Shown here: positions 14,501 to 30,082 of the stretch, in pieces
Layout: each line of letters opens with the position of its first letter
How positions within the stretch are numbered: the first letter of the stretch is position 1
Assembly: GCA_034687125.1 (NCBI GenBank)
Contig: JAQGBZ010000182.1
Coordinates: 59,372 to 123,371 of the forward strand
Origin: Neelides folsomi
Lineage: Eukaryota; Arthropoda; Collembola; Neelipleona; Neelidae
Length of the DNA stretch: 64,000 nt
Direction: 5' to 3'
The notes under the pieces: generated by a model
What the model saw: only the letters and a program-made list of their open reading frames with translations
What the model was told of the DNA's origin: nothing
The model's database searches: none
Made by a program: the position numbers and the translations under genes

Positions 14501-17500
14501 CACAGAGAAATTCAACTTAACTACGTACATGACTTACAATGCTACATGAGTTGTTCATATGGGTTTTATTATCTCGTCGACCCAAACTGTTCCCAGCATC
14601 TGTCCATCCAACTCTTGCATAATAAATAATCAATGGGACTATCCACCACGTACTTTTTAAAGGGGACGTGAGAAACAATGATTTTTACTCATTTGAACTG
14701 CTGTAGGAAGACACCTTTGTTCAATATTTCAATCCCATGTAAAATTGTTATTCAAATGGTCAATTTGACTAGAAATAAAGCTTTTACCTCAGAGCTAAAT
14801 TGAGATCATAAGTATTAAAGACGTCTACGTCATTAGGGCTCTGAGAGAGGAAAAATGTATTAATGTCCGAATATGAATGTGAAATGCTCCATATCATTGT
14901 CAGTCATTGGGCAATTGAACTCATTGGGTTTAATATTAAAGTGACATGAGTGAGCTGATGAATTCAACAAATCAATTATTCATATGGGGATTTCAGTAAT
15001 GAGAAAAACCGCAAGATGAGGAAAATTGAATCTCTCTGGTTGTGATGAGACATGGTATAGTCAAAAGACACGAAGGAGTGGGAGAGGCGACTCCGCACTA
15101 ATCTCATGACTGACATATACAATGACCACGAAGACAGACGAGCCACGAAACCCAAATAACCGACCATCCTGTCATTGCTCCTCTCGTGTTCCTCCTCATC
15201 TTACTAATATTATCTCACTCGCTTCCTCCAGACTTTGCTGGGAATTACCTACATGTGTAAATTGGAATCCGACCCTGTCACAATAATCTCTTTTATGTAA
15301 ACTTACACATGACTATGACTTCCATTCCTTTAAAAATGGCAAGCTCTCGTGAGGTGGACAAATGCTGGAAGGTATCCTTCAACATACATAACTACTTTCA
15401 TACATACGAGTATCTAACTACCTATGTATTTATGTATGGTGCGTACTCACAAGTCAGTTAATCTTCAATCGTTTAATACAAATGCACTTCTAAATTTCAT
15501 TGCCCGCTTTTCCTCTACAGATAAGATGAATTTATATAGTAAACAATATTATATCAAGATGCCTTCCCTGCTAAATTATTATTTTATTAGTTGAATTACA
15601 AGAAATATAAAACTAATGTAGACGACGTTCCAAAGTACCAAGATCTCATTACATTATTTAAAACTTTTATTTGAATTACACTCTAGAGTTCAAAGACATT
15701 TGCGTCTCCTCAGCTTCTTGGCTCACAGTCCAAAGTGTTATATTGAGAGTCAAAAATAAAATATGTCAATTGTCTAATTCATTGTTCGAATACCTATACT
15801 TTATTACAAATAATCAAATAACTACAAATACAGATATAACACATGCCGTTTGCACTAGATTCCTTCTGTGGACATTGGACATTCTGATAAAGAAGGCTCA
15901 AGGCTCAAAATATCTTTTTAAAGATTTGAATATCTATGAACTAAAAGATGAAGATGAGTTTTTTCCTGTTCTTTTATGACTAATACTCACATACACGGTA
16001 TTCATGTACAGATTGACTTTGTCTACCATACAAACCTCTTTACATTGTCGCATGAGCTTATCCAGAGTTAGAACGAAATCACATGATTGAAGTTTTTTGA
16101 AATATAGATTATTTTAAAAGGATAAAAGAGGAAAGTCGTATTGAAGGAAATGGACGGGATGAATCGGCCCGCGCGTGCATTGGATTTATTGGTCTTCGAG
16201 ATGGGCGAGTTTAAGAGCATTTGATTTAAAGTGGTCGACTAAATGGAAGAATATAAAGTAATGAGGAGGAGCTCAGGTGGACACGCAGACCTGGCCGGAT
16301 TGATGGAATATACATGCATACATGCATTATATCGTTCTCCCCGAGGATGTCACTTTGTCTTTTATTCATAGAGATAATAATGTCATTTTAGGACAGAGCC
16401 CATACCCTACATTAATACATGCGGAGAGTCCTAGATCTGAGCCGGGTTACCTCACTTCACTCTGCCGATGGTGCAATAAAAGGAGAACCCATCGAAGGAA
16501 GGTGGAAGAGAAGGAAATCAATGGATGTGACTTTGTATCTCGACCCAACTGACTCCACCGGACATGCGACCAAGTTGAATCCCAAAAATCGAATTCATCT
16601 CATCCACGTCTCTCTCTCTGCGTTGTTAGACCAGGCCTCAAACATTGAAGCCGCTCTATCATGCCCGACATTAAAAATTCATCATTTGCCTGGCTCCCCA
16701 CTCTCCTTTTCCCATTATTCATAATTTTCACACTTCTCTTCAATGGTGTTTACCTTTATATCTGAATTTCAAAGCATCTTTTCAATGCTGCACACAAGCA
16801 ATTATTAAAACCTCTCATGGAATTCTTAATCATAATATAACATTTATAAAGTAAAGGCTTTCGACATAATGAATTGCGTTATCATTTACAATAAATAAGA
16901 TAAAATGATAACTAAACTAGCAGTACATTATGTTTATCTCGTAAGCTTTTTAACTGACAATGAATACAAGCTGAGCATGAAAACTTGAAACACGGAAATA
17001 CTGTAAGTATGTATGCGTAAAACCGAAAGTTTATTTAAAATACTTAACTTTCGATGTTATAATTAATAATCTTTATGAAAAAGTTTGTTTTATTAATTAC
17101 AAATTGGAATGTTTAGTGCTTTGTTTTTGAATCCATTTAATAATAGAGTAAACTTAAAACCAAGATTATTTCCTTGATTGAATACAAAGCAATTAAGACC
17201 TTACTATAAAAACGTGATTTGAACATGTAAGGGATGTCTGATAAGTCTGGATTCATTTTATATACCAAGTGGAATGCAGAGTTTGATATACGGAGTTTGA
17301 TGAGCGGATCGTTAGCTCTTTTAAAGCTGTAGGGAATTGAGTGTGGGTTTGCTTGGTATATCCCTATGAGGCAGAGCAATCATAATCAAAGCTCCCTTGC
17401 TTTCATCCATTGTGTTCTGTACAAATGACATCTAACTCTTTTAGTACAACATGCTCGCAAAGGCGTTGTTGATTCGGAAGTGAAACTCTATTGATGATGA

Positions 17501-20500
17501 ATATCCCCCAATGCTGGCGGCGCGAGAGCGACTTCATTTTCTTCTCTCAGCCCTTTGTCTTCCATCCCACCTGCCTTCCGCACAAAGGCAATTCACCAAT
17601 GCAGAAGAAAGACGACGTCTTGCGAACTTTCATCTAAGCCAATCTCTCATGAGAGACTCATTCTCAAACCACAACTATGACCGCCTATGAACGAGGAGAG
17701 AACGCAATAGTGAAATTACCTTTGAAGAATACATTAAATTGTGCTTTCGAAAAATCTCCTTCTCACTTCCCACAATCAGGAAGAGACTTATGAAGATACC
17801 TACGAGCCTACAATGATAATGAGTTTAATGAGAGCGAGAATTGTCTACACGTTAAATCCATGTGTGTGCTACCTCGCTCATTCTTTGCGGTAAAGTAAAT
17901 AATTGTAGACTTGGACAAAGCCATCGAAATTACCTGTAGTAAAAAGGCTAAGCTTTGCGTAAAACTTTGCGTAAGCGTAAGTTAAAGTCATTGTGTGCTT
18001 AAAGTCATTCTAAAATAATATTATACCTTAAACATACCATATGAGTTTTTCGTAAGATTTTCTAGTATTTGTCTTTGTATTTAATAAAAGTGATAATATA
18101 AGAACAAACGTGTGTGCAGATTCAGTAATAGGTAACATATAAAATACGAATTATTGATATTACATTGTAGTACACCTGTATATTAGTAGTACAGTACGAA
18201 TTTGTGTATTTATAACAATGGTTGAATAATGAGATAAGGTATGCACATTTATTGGTTCATTCGTTTTGCGAATTTAATTTTCTCAATATTACTCCGCATC
18301 TAATAATGATGCTTTATGGGTTACAAGGATCTCATTTAATCTTGTGTATTTTAGAAATGAAACATATGGTATCGTATAATCCAATATTCGTGTTTTGCAC
18401 TTACCTGCAATGTATATTAATATATCAGATTGCAATGTACTAAGTACTTAGTACTTATTTGCTCTCTCGTTTTTCTACAACTATGGATGATGTTAAATGT
18501 AGATGATTAGATTTAGTCCTATAAAAAGAAATGATGAGGCTAACCCAATTACGAGCCCTAAAGTAGGGGAATTAAGAAAATGTGTTGAACTAAAAAGAGA
18601 ATTCATCGGGATTGACCTTTCGAGATTCATAAGGAGTGAGGGTGGCTGGTGCAGTGGGATGAAGCAAATACCCGAATCGATTTAGGGTGGAGAGCGAGTG
18701 AAAGGGAGGAGGTGGCCCGTTTTATGGCCGCCGGTGCGTGGCCGAGAAAATGAATCCGGAGAGAGAGTCATTCTCATCCGATCTCTCTCACTTCCACGGC
18801 GGGGAGGAAGCCAAGACCGAAGGATCAACACGACTATTGATCTCACGGACTCTTTCTCCCAAATTTGTTTTCCGAGACTCATTCTTCGTTCCGTTGTAAT
18901 AACAATCTCCCTGGTTAAAGGCAAACTTCAAACTCGTTCCCTGATACTGCCTTTCTCTCCGGCTCTTGGCTACATTATCCCTTTTGTTTGCTCTCCCTCA
19001 AATACCTTACCTTTACCCAAATAGAAACGCTAACTGCATCCTTATAACTATTTTATCAAGTTTGCACCAAAGAAGCTCGACCTCGGCGAGATATAACACA
19101 TACTACACATCAACCTAATTTTACTCCATAAGATATTCCAAGGAAGTGAATATGCATTAGATTGAAAGGAAAGGATATGACTTTTCTTTGAACAATATAT
19201 TTATGGATGTGGAGCAGGAGGAGCAGTGGAGCACGAAGGATTCCATGAGGAGGAGACTTATGCATACATTTCGCCCTTTACAACTCGATCCGACCGAGAA
19301 GAGATTCAAAATGATGATGATGAAAACCGACGAGGGAATGAGGCAGTAAGTGATAATGGGTCGGAGTGAGTGAGGGAGTGGCCAGTGATCCGTAAACCCC
19401 GTGTCCTTTTCTTTCGTAGGGCAATCTCGACCGACTCTCATCCTTTCCATCATCTAATAATACAATCTACCATATACGTGAATTTCATCCAGACTTCATC
19501 TATTTCCAGCCATTCTCTCTTCCTATCTCAAATGGAAAAATACAGAGATTGATGAGATGACTACGCCCTGTTTTAAATGCACTATGGTTTATCATTTTTT
19601 CTACTTATTTTAATCATTAAAGCTTCAGCTTAGGAATTGGGATACGTACCATATAATAATATTTAAATGGATAGATTGTCACTTGTTAGCTCTTTGTATC
19701 GGAAGACATTCTTTTCCCATATTAGAAATACAAATAAACAAAGCATGATGGGATTAAGAGTTCTCTGCTTCCCAGTTACTGTTTGCGAATTCACAATTTT
19801 ACCAGAGTAGAGTTCATTACATTAATACATAATACTTTTATATTTGAATGGAGTATTTGTATTTATTATGCACAATTTTGCATTCATATCGTGTGATTCT
19901 CATTAGTATTTTTTTTTAATTAATTACTCGTTTTACCATATACAGATATACATACATACATACAAGAACAATGTACTTGCTTGTCCTACTGTATACATTG
20001 AATGAAAATGAAAGTTTATAATTCATTTGTTCCTTACTAACCTTACCGATAATCACAAATTCTAATTTTATGCTATACATACCACATGTTATATTTATTG
20101 AAGGTTAAAATATACTGATACTTATGTATGTACCATACACTACCCTACCTATATTTGAAGTTCTGAACATCTATTCCTCATTATTACTATCATTATAAAT
20201 AAAATAAATAATATCTACTCTACTATATATTAGAATGGTATGTGTAGATGTATTTTCGTATATCACTGAACGTATGTAGATGAAAACACCAATTTGCTCA
20301 GTTTCAAGGTAAGTTTTGATCAATTTTAAGAAATCTAAAGAAGATGTTAAAATTCCTTGAATTTAAGGTTAGGAGTACCTAATTTAGCATGTTTCAATTT
20401 ACTCTGCCGTTTATTATGCACATAATGATATAATACATGAATTTACAATATGTAAAGATGAAGAAACTTTAAGGAAGAAATGTCCAATTTGTACAATATA

Positions 20501-21899
20501 ATGATACCTAATAATAAGAGTATTACTCTGAGTTGCAGGTATTGTGGATGTGCTCATTTTAGTATGTTTTATGCGTCTCTACATGATTGTGAGCAATTAA
20601 TTTGCTTTTATAAATCCCCAGTTTCCAGTTTTTCAATAATCTCCCTCCAATCTAGATCCATCTCGCCCATATTAACTCGGTTAATGATAGAGGAACTTTT
20701 CAGACATTATCTCACCCTTTTTATTTCTCAAATGTTTCCTAACCTGCTATACATGCCTTCATCATACAAATACATACATTGATGAAGGGAAGTCCCATTT
20801 AGCATTCTCATCTTACTCATCCTCCACTCATCTTTCTTTCCAAATGGGGTAATAAGAGGTCCATTAGTAGAGGCATAATTAGTCAGAGTTTTGATGGGGG
20901 TCATTTAATTTATTAAGCCACTCGACTCCGTTGAGCTTCCAGAGTATCAAATTGTAATCGCATCTCCGGCAAGGCTGAAAGATCTATTTTTCATCATTGT
21001 GCAATGATATGATATTGTAATTGTTATTGTGTTGTCATCTCTTGAAGAGCGATAAGAGAATTAATCATCTTGTTCATGTAATCATCATTTTTGTGCTTTC
21101 CCATCATCCGCCACCTTCTGCCCCTTGGATCTCATTTACCCTTGAACATTTTTTGGAATATATCTCCCTATAAAACCCAATGTTCCCAGCTTATTAAATA
21201 TCAGAAGTATTGGATGTAAGCTGAAGTCCAGAGATTGGCGACCCTTTGTTCACATGAGCATGGGATCTGGCGATGAGAGCAAACGTTTGCTATCTCCCGT
21301 CAGAGCTCGATGATTTAAACACATCATTTATTATTTATCCATGATGCATGTAAATAGCTTTTCGGCAAATGAAACATGAGGAGTTGGATGATGATTGTCA
21401 ACATCAACTCTTTAAGCCTCTTGAGAGATACGATGGAATAAGCTTTCCCTTAAATTCCTTATCAAAATTCACAATTTATCTCTTCCACCTGACCTTTTGG
21501 GTGTTTCTTCGTCCTCATCATATTCACTGCTGGCCACCTCGGATGATGATAAAAGATTGACAACGAGAAAGAGCAACCAATGTCTGGATAAGAACAAGTG
21601 TGTACCATATATTACTCTCTCCATACTTTAGATAAAATTCTCATCATCTCTAAAAATATATTCATGAGCATTAAAATGAATATTGATGTGCAAGTTCAGC
21701 ATTATTCAAGTTTCTACGCATTGTGATTTGCTCTTTGCTCCTCAAACTCATCATATAATAATTATTATTTGAAGCGAAAAGAGATTCAAAAAATTTCAAT
21801 TGTCCAAATATCTGATAAGTTGACTGTTATTTGAAATTTGCAAGTTAAAAAACCTAAACTTGCCTGATAATTAACTTTGAGCATTCCTGCTGTTCTGTA

Positions 21900-24010
21900 A
21901 TTGTAAAAAGGACCCAATTTAAAAAGTCCTATTACTGTTGTAATTGCCGATCGTAAATGAAAAATGGCAAAGAGCGGGTTGCGAATCGACGGTGGAAGTT
22001 GGATCAATTGAGTAAAGGGTGTAATTTGAACGTCTGTCAGGATCGGGATTGGGCGCGTGAGAGCTGGTGGAGTTGGAGCACCTTCGTCTCCCATTATCCA
22101 AATTGCCTTCCTGACTCCTACCATGTGGAAGTAATGAAGGATCGGGAAGAGGGAGAGCGGGGGAATCAATGATCACATGCTCTCCAAAGGTGAACAAAGG
22201 CATCAGGTGCGACGAGTGTTCTTGTGACTCCAAAGAGGAAATTCGCCCCTTCCCAATCTTCTGGATCGGTGGAGTGAAGAAGTCCATATGCAGCCACGAA
22301 GCTCCATCCTTTCACAATACATGCCGGGGGAGCGGTACTCCCGATTTCCTGAAAAGCAAGCCCATCTTCTCATATTTGCCATATGTCTTGAAGAGGAAGT
22401 CGGTCTCTCACCTTGCCTCCCTCGAATCAGACATCCCATCAGAGGAAGCGATGAAGTTGGGTGAGAGTCCATCTCGATGGATGGTGAGAGCGGTGGGAGC
22501 AGGAGGGCGAACAAGGACTTAATAGCCGCTACGTGGAGATAAGTGAGATAATATGATTGTTCAAACGAAGAGTTGAGAAACGGCTCATTGTCTCGCAGGA
22601 GCCCATTATTCAAATCCACGGACCTTCTGCGGAGGATGAGCGAGGGGATGAGGTGAAAGAGATCGAGAGAGGCAAAGTGAGAGGCAAAGGGAGATAGAGA
22701 GGAAACGGAAACCTCCTGACGCTTCTCATAAGAAAATTTCAAAAACCGGTCCATTTCCTCTCTCAATCTCCTTCTGTGCATCTCTGGGCTAGAATCCCAT
22801 CAGAGAATCCTCCGAGTCCTCGTTGAGAACAATGAAGAAATCCTATGGATTCCATCTCGAAACAACACAATCCCTCATCCCACACTCTGCCTTTATAGTA
22901 ATGACATGGAAGCTCTCCCCATTAGACCCCATTACTCCGACCAGCCTTTCTGCTAACGATGAAACAAAGAGTTGGAGAAGACTATGCCGTCTTGGCGAAA
23001 TCTTCTCATTCTCACACTCGATTCTTATCGCCGCTCTCCGCCATTGCGAAACGGCAATAAGAACCATGTACATTTGAACAATCATACAAGATCCTTTTTA
23101 TCAAAATCCGCTTTACTTGAACCATTTCTCATTGTGAAATGGCTATTTGACTCCAACAACATATTTGCAAAAGTCCAATGGTTCATTGTCGAACTTGGTC
23201 TGAACAATCGAGTCATTATAGTCGTAGATGTCTAGCTTTAGTACCATATTACCACCTTAGTAATAGCAAATCTTGAGATCAACTTTTCTGATACGTTCCC
23301 TCATTTCTCTTATGATGTAGTTAAAGGAGAATAATGGACATGGTTCCCATCTTCGGATCTATAACTCCTTCATCTATCGTATAATTGTTCCTTGGGCTGT
23401 CCGTTACACTGATTCCGACGGAAGTCCATTGAGTCATTATTTAAGTAGATGAGCAGGTTGGTTCTCTCATCCTCTCCCAATTATCGGCCACCATCCTCTT
23501 CTCCATACAATGGGAGGCCCTTGAAGACTCGTTCTCACCTGTCCCACCACCATTCTCCCTCATCCTCTCATTTCCTCTCCTCATTACACAAGCGATCCTC
23601 GTAGCCTTCGTTTAGCAATGACCCAACAGTCCAACGCCCCTTCTCGCTTAACGTCCTCTATTAATCTTCAGCGCGGAGGAACATCCTTTCTCTGGGAAGA
23701 AGGCAGGAGGCGAACCGCCGACAACAATTATTCTCGGGATCCTTTCCTTCAGACCACAGCCGAGCCGAGGTGCGGAGATGAGGGTCCTTTTGTTTGTTAG
23801 CCTTTCTTGAGGCAATTCATTACATCGGAAGAGTCGGTAATGAAATGTAACTTGTAAAGAGTGAAGTAATAAATAGAGAAAGACCATCGGAGCCACGTGC
23901 CCAACCTGTTCTTGAGAACAACCAGACGCTGTCGGAGACTGACTGAGAGATGCAGATGGCTTCGCACTTCTGGCCGCCCCATGGTCAATCTGTCACCTGT
24001 TCTCCGCATG
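21900..24010. promoter_or_regulatory. GC-richer island with dense GAGAG/CTCATC words
   Basis: A 2-kb block of reduced AT content inside the gene-poor domain. It contains many GAGAG, CTCTC and CATC/GATG words and overlapping non-homologous ORFs on both strands (for example 22203-22781 minus). I interpret it as a cluster of cis-regulatory elements. This is inference from composition and position only. Confidence 0.25.
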
Positions 24011-27000
24011 CTTCTTCTATTTACAATCTAAAAAGATCAAGGTGTAATTGCCCACTATGATGATATGCACATATTACTAATCGTTTATGTATTGTGCTCG
24101 TATACCTGCTATGTTATGTTACGTGTACTCAAACCTACCAGTACATCAACTTTACTTAATACTGTAACAAGACTTCAAGAATCTCCTAACAAGATTCAAG
24201 AGTCTAGTTGAATTAAAAGATTAAGGAATTCGTGAATTTATCAAGTTAATGAGTTCACGAAATTAAAAATAATGAATCTCTTTTAATTGCAATAGTAAAA
24301 GAATAAATACAAGAAATAGGTTGGTTTAAGGAAGAGAAACCAGCTAACTAATTGCGCCCACCTGTAATTAGGAAAATAAAGGAAGATGCAAAGGAAATGA
24401 CGACTAGGTGAGAAGATAAGGAGGAAGTTTGGTTTTTCTCATACTTCAACATTAAATATTTCCTATAGTCGCGTGAGGGTGAATTAGAAATTAGAAAGGC
24501 TCATCATCTTATCCATTTCCCTCATCCTCGTCCTGAGACGCGACCGCCGGTTCTCATCCTCATCTTAATAAAGGTGAAATTCAATTTCCTCACACTCCCT
24601 CCCAGCTCCTGGGAGTGTATTATTATTAATAAGCGGACTGGGAGGGTCGAGGATCGAGCCAGGTGTGAGTTGGATGTGATCAGTTTCTTGAGCCGGTGTC
24701 TAAGGTCCCTTTCCCTTCGACTCGTTCTCATCTCGCAGGATACAGAACTACTTTTTTTCGGAGACCAGCATCCGCACCTGACTCCGCATCCGTTAACCCA
24801 CACGGCTTCCTCTCCTTGAAGGGATAAGAAGGACCCAGGAGTGGCTCATCTGACAGATGTGATACAATTACGATTCTTTATGCTCTCCTCATCTCCTCTC
24901 TTTTCACTCTCTCGAGAAGTTCTTCTTGAGGGATGCATGAGAGAAAGGAAATTATGCCTCCACCTTATCCTCTTATTTCATCCTCGTTTCAACATCCACC
25001 CTGCTATAATAATACGTTCATTCTTCCTATTCCCTCCCTCGCTCGACCCGGATTCTCATTCAGAACAAGGTTAAAAAATTAATTACGACTTCTACGTCCC
25101 ATATAGTAAACAATTCTAACAATAAACAAGCTATTTACTTCAAATTACAATGAGCTTCTAAATACAGTAGTTAGGTATAATGCACACTGGCTGGAGCTGG
25201 ATCTTGAATTATTAGATGTTTACCTTTATAATTTCTCAATGCTCAGAATTAGAGAAATCACATCGTGTCCTAGTTCTAATAAAAATTAAATCTCTCTTGT
25301 TCTTATTGAGTAAATATTAGCCAAAATTAATTAATGTGTTTACTTATAATGATTAACTCTTACAATTTCCAATTCATAAAAACAAATATCAACAAGATTA
25401 TTAATGAATAATCAAATAATTGATTAGGATCGGATGTTTTCATTTACACCACGTTATGTTCAAGAACATTTATTGTTTACTTAAAAGTGTAAGTAATATG
25501 CGTTTCTTTTTAATTGAAAAGTTATATTTTATAGAAAATTAAACTACGCTATGAATACCTGTTAATATTATAGGAAAATTAAAGTAGATTTAATTAGCTA
25601 AAAGGGCAATTTCTTTTTAGTAAAATGAGTTTAGAGGGAACTGCTGAAAGGAATAAAGGGAGAAGGTGACAAAGGGGCATTGTTAGGGCACGGAGCTCAT
25701 GCCAGATTTCGGAAGTGGCTCTTTATCTCAAGGTGTATGAAGGGCTTTCTGGATTTGGGTATTCCATTGTATGGGAGTTCCTCCTTCCTTGTCAATTCAC
25801 CGGAGGAAATGACTTCCTACAATTTGACTTTTTGAGTTTATGTTCGATCCATCAGCCTCCTCCGCAACTTCCTCTGACCGGGAAAAGAAATCTTCCAGTG
25901 TCTCTCAAAGGCCCACCTTCGTAAATTGGAGCCTTCGGGAGGAACTCATCTCATCCGCCGCCTGTCATCCTTCGATCCTTTGCCCCAGCTTCACGTTTCC
26001 TCTCGTAATGCCTTCTCGTAATGACCAGACCGTTTCCGTCCATCTGTCTCGTCGTTGCCTCACCCTTCTCCTATCTTTAGGAGAACACTTAATGCTAGCG
26101 AGAAGATACTCTTTAATCCCACAAGGGTCTTACATAAGAGAAGTACAAATACACTATGTGGAGTTATCATCTATATTAGAAGAATACAAGAAATTATTCT
26201 GCAGGTTCCCAGGAGCTATTGCGAATAATAATCCAACATACTCATCAAAAGAGACAAAGGGAGAGAAGTGAGGAAGTGGGATTGAAATTGCCTTATTAGC
26301 CTCGTGAAGCATTTCATTAAAGACGCAGATGGGGCCGGACTTTCTATATCCCAGATCCCATCCATAATATTTTTTGCATCATTTCGCCTTGGTTGTGCGG
26401 AGCGTGGATCTCCCATCACAATCACACACAATTCGCGAATATTATATCCACTCTTGTTCATTATGTGGTGAGGGTGGTGGACGTGTGTGGAGGGCATGGA
26501 GGTTGTGTAACAAGGGGACTGCTTTTCCCACGGTTTCAAAAGTTTTCCAAAGGTAGTCCATTTTCCAAAGATCTCCTTTGAGATCGGGCCAAGACATTGC
26601 ATCTTACTTTTATAAAGAAGCGAGAGAAGTTTCCTTTTGAATGAGAACCGAAGGTAACCTTTCCTCATGGGCAGCATCTGCTCTCCTCTAGTTTCCTTCA
26701 TCAGAGCACGAGAGCCTTATTATGTGAGGGCCGGAGGAGGGAAGAAGAAGGTCTTCAGTAATAATAATATTCTCCAATTCTCCATCCTTCCCCTACCATT
26801 CAATTACGCCATTCCCTCTCATCTCAGGTGGGATGCTGAGGACGGTTTAGAAGAATGAGGGAGACCCGAAGAAGAAAAATCTCTCCAAGGTGGAATGACG
26901 CTCTCCGTCTGTTCCCATTTTTTTCTCCTTGAAAAGATCCTCTCCATCTAAGATGCGAAGGGACCCAGCATCCCTTTTATTGTTAGCCCGACCTCCGCCG

Positions 27001-30000
27001 CCTGTAAACTTCTTCTTCACCTGAAACTCGAGTCCGAGGTTTGTGTCTTCCGAGAAAAGAACCAGCGGCGAGAGTCATCTTCGACATTGACGATCGACCC
27101 TTCCCGTCCTCCCTCTCAGCCCTCCACCATCTTCATGCATTATCTCAAGAGCAAATCCAATTGGGGAAAAAATAAACCCTAAAACTATCAACAGCCCCTC
27201 ACCATCCTACTGGTCATCTCACAATTACACCCTTATTTACAATCACCAATTCCAAAGAGACCATTCTTTGGATCCACTTGTAAATACATCTTCCTTTGAC
27301 AGATTTTGCCATCTTCCACGTGGCAACTCACAAGTGTCGAAAGTCTTGACATGAAACCCTTCAGATCTATTTATTGGTTTATTGCCTTCTTAAACGTGAA
27401 TCTCTCAGGGCTTCTCGAGAAGATCAGGGATTCATGGTTTCATAAACGACAATGACGCATGGGGTTTTACCCTCTCTGTTCATCTATCAATTAATAAAAT
27501 AATTTATGACACGTCTAAGGTCTTACTATACTAGGTACCTATATAATATAGTTAAATGAAATTTTATATAAAAAATCATTTAAAGTTTAATTTAAATGGC
27601 ATTTTATTAAGACTTCTATTTGATAAAAAAGATTATTGTGAGTTCCAACTTCCAACTAAAACTATAAATAAACTAAAGAGGATTAGAGATATGAGAAAGA
27701 TTTGTTTATATCTACTCTAAGCTTATTTTATTATAAAGCAAACATTGAGAATCATTTCGTTGTATTTCTACAAACTGAAGACTCTGTCTCTCGGCATAAA
27801 ACACACTCACACACATGAAGATTTGGGAATAAGAGAGAGTTCGAAAGGGAAAATTTCTAAAGGAGAGCTGAAAATAGATCTGTGGGTATAATTTGTTTAA
27901 AATTGAGTGACAGATATTTCGTTGTGAGTGAAGATGGGCCTTTTGAGGGTCAAAAGGAGTGTAGAGAGGATCCCAAATTGACTGGCCCATTCGGTAAAAA
28001 TCCAGTGGGCGAGTGATAAAAGCGCAAAGGAACCCTTTGGCTCTCTGCCTGACCTTTCCCTATCCCCGATGTATGGCCATATAAGTACGCGTTCATAGCA
28101 CTTGAGCCTCACTCTGGAATGTCTAAATGGCTCCCTCACAAAAATAGGAAATCTGTAAGGGTCATTTCGCGTCGCCAGAGGAAAGGAGTCCCTTCATGAG
28201 AGCATCTCTCTGAGGGAAACCCTTCCTCTAATATGGATTTGATTGCTTGGGTCGGTTCGATGAGGGCTGAAATGCTATAAGTAGTTCAGTATCCCTTCAG
28301 GTTCGAGAGGATTCGAGATCCATCATAAAGGAGAAGAATGGGGCAGGTAGGAAGGATTCAATTCTAAGTGAGAGGGATTTAAGTCCTAGGGATGGGGATG
28401 ATGGGAGTCGGCCAGGTAGACTTCAAAGTCCACAACTGACATTTCCCTTCTTCCCTACTTTCTAATATATCCTCTCTTTTTCAGTCCTATTGTTGTCCAC
28501 TCAGGAAAGATACTCCACATGCTCACGGCGATGTGTAAACACATACATACATAGATACACAGGTGAACAATATACAAAATATCCACAAAGAGACTCCTTA
28601 GATGAGTAACTGACCAAGGAGAGAATAGACAACAGGGACGACACGAGATTGTCAATTATCCCTCAATCCTCAAAGCTCTTCTTAGACCTGCTCAGATTCT
28701 ACCTTTACCTTATAGGCCCAGGGAGCTTCATAAATACATCATACCTTTAACATGACATGACTAAAGAAATTCGTAAACTTCCTCGTATGAGAAACGAGAG
28801 GAATTTGAAACCTTTGACGATCCCTTAATATAAATAGCTAATTCTAAATGCGTCTTACCTTTACACATTCTGGATTTTTACATTTCTGAAGATATTCTCC
28901 TGTGAGGTTTCTTTGGACAAAGTGAGGTAGAAGCTTTAGAAGAATCCTCATCGACTCTCTGACTTGATTATCATATGCTTATATCGAGAAGTCAACCGTT
29001 CGGTCATTTCATTTCACAAATGTTCTACATTCGTCTCTCATGGCTTCTCATCTCCAATGTCTCGTTCTCGTGAGCCGATGTAAATGAGAACGAATGAACC
29101 ATTACATATATGAGAGGGGGATTGCATATCTAGGAAAACCAGGGAAATGTACGAAGTTCGTTGAGACTTCGGAGCATGAAGCGGAAGATGTTGAGGAATG
29201 GGAATTTTTGAGCGTGGAAGCAACTCATGGCATGACACGAAGGTGGGCTGACGAGAAATATATGTGCTCAGGTTGATCTCGGAAACCCGACAAGAACATG
29301 CGAGGAGAAAATCCTCAGATGTGACTCTCAAAGTTGACTCGCCATTCTATTGATTTTCCCCTTTATTCCTCTTCTCGAGAAATGATTCCGAAATAATTCT
29401 CTAATTCTAAAATACCCAAAAGTAGTCCTTAGTCATTATAGACAAAAATGTAAAAGCCTTATATTATGTAATCCAGTGCATTAGTCATCCCTTGATCTTA
29501 ATGAATCTTGGATTTCTTCGATGATGAATGATGATAAATACGCACACAATTCATTCATATTTAAATATTTGTTATAGGCTAGTCATCAAGATAGACACGA
29601 GTCAATTTACCCTTTAAAAACCAACCAAAATTAAAAAAATAAATTAAGTTTTTAAGTGTTTTATCAATTTAATCAAAGATTATGCTTTTTGATTAAAATT
29701 GAGGGTAAGTGAACGAAGAATAAAATAAGTTGAGCGGAGAAAGAGAGGAGGGAAGTGAGAGATTGAAAAATGAACCTCCAGATCCTCCCAACGGCAAAGA
29801 GAGCAAAGAGAGCAAAGACGGACTCTTTGTAACATACCCATTATAATGTTAGTGTGAGCGGAGGGTCCGTTAGTCTTCTCCCCAACTCCAATTCCTCCGA
29901 GTTCACTCATCTCGTGCTGCTTGACCTCTCTATCCACGTCATCCAACTCCCGCTAAAGACACTCTCCGGTCACGGGTATGTAGTTTGGCTCATTTACTTT

Positions 30001-30082
30001 TCCTGATCGTCAATTATTGCTCTTCGGGTTTGGGCCCAAAGTCTGGTCAGATCCCATCATCGAAAATTTTCTAAGTCCCGAC

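Noticed and set aside
17137-17379. Possible transposon remnant around an 80-codon minus-strand ORF
   Set aside because: GTCTGATAAGTC resembles some mariner-type ends, but no matching inverted end or target duplication was found.
18440-18455. 16-bp palindrome TACTAAGTACTTAGTA
   Set aside because: A/T-rich palindromes of this size are expected by chance in a 64-kb AT-rich sequence.
22203-22781. 192-codon minus-strand ORF
   Set aside because: No recognisable family, and it overlaps plus-strand ORFs. Stop codons are rare here because of local composition.
25840-26271. 143-codon plus-strand ORF
   Set aside because: Low-information Ser/Pro composition, no homology recognised, overlapped by the opposite strand ORF at 26216-26701.
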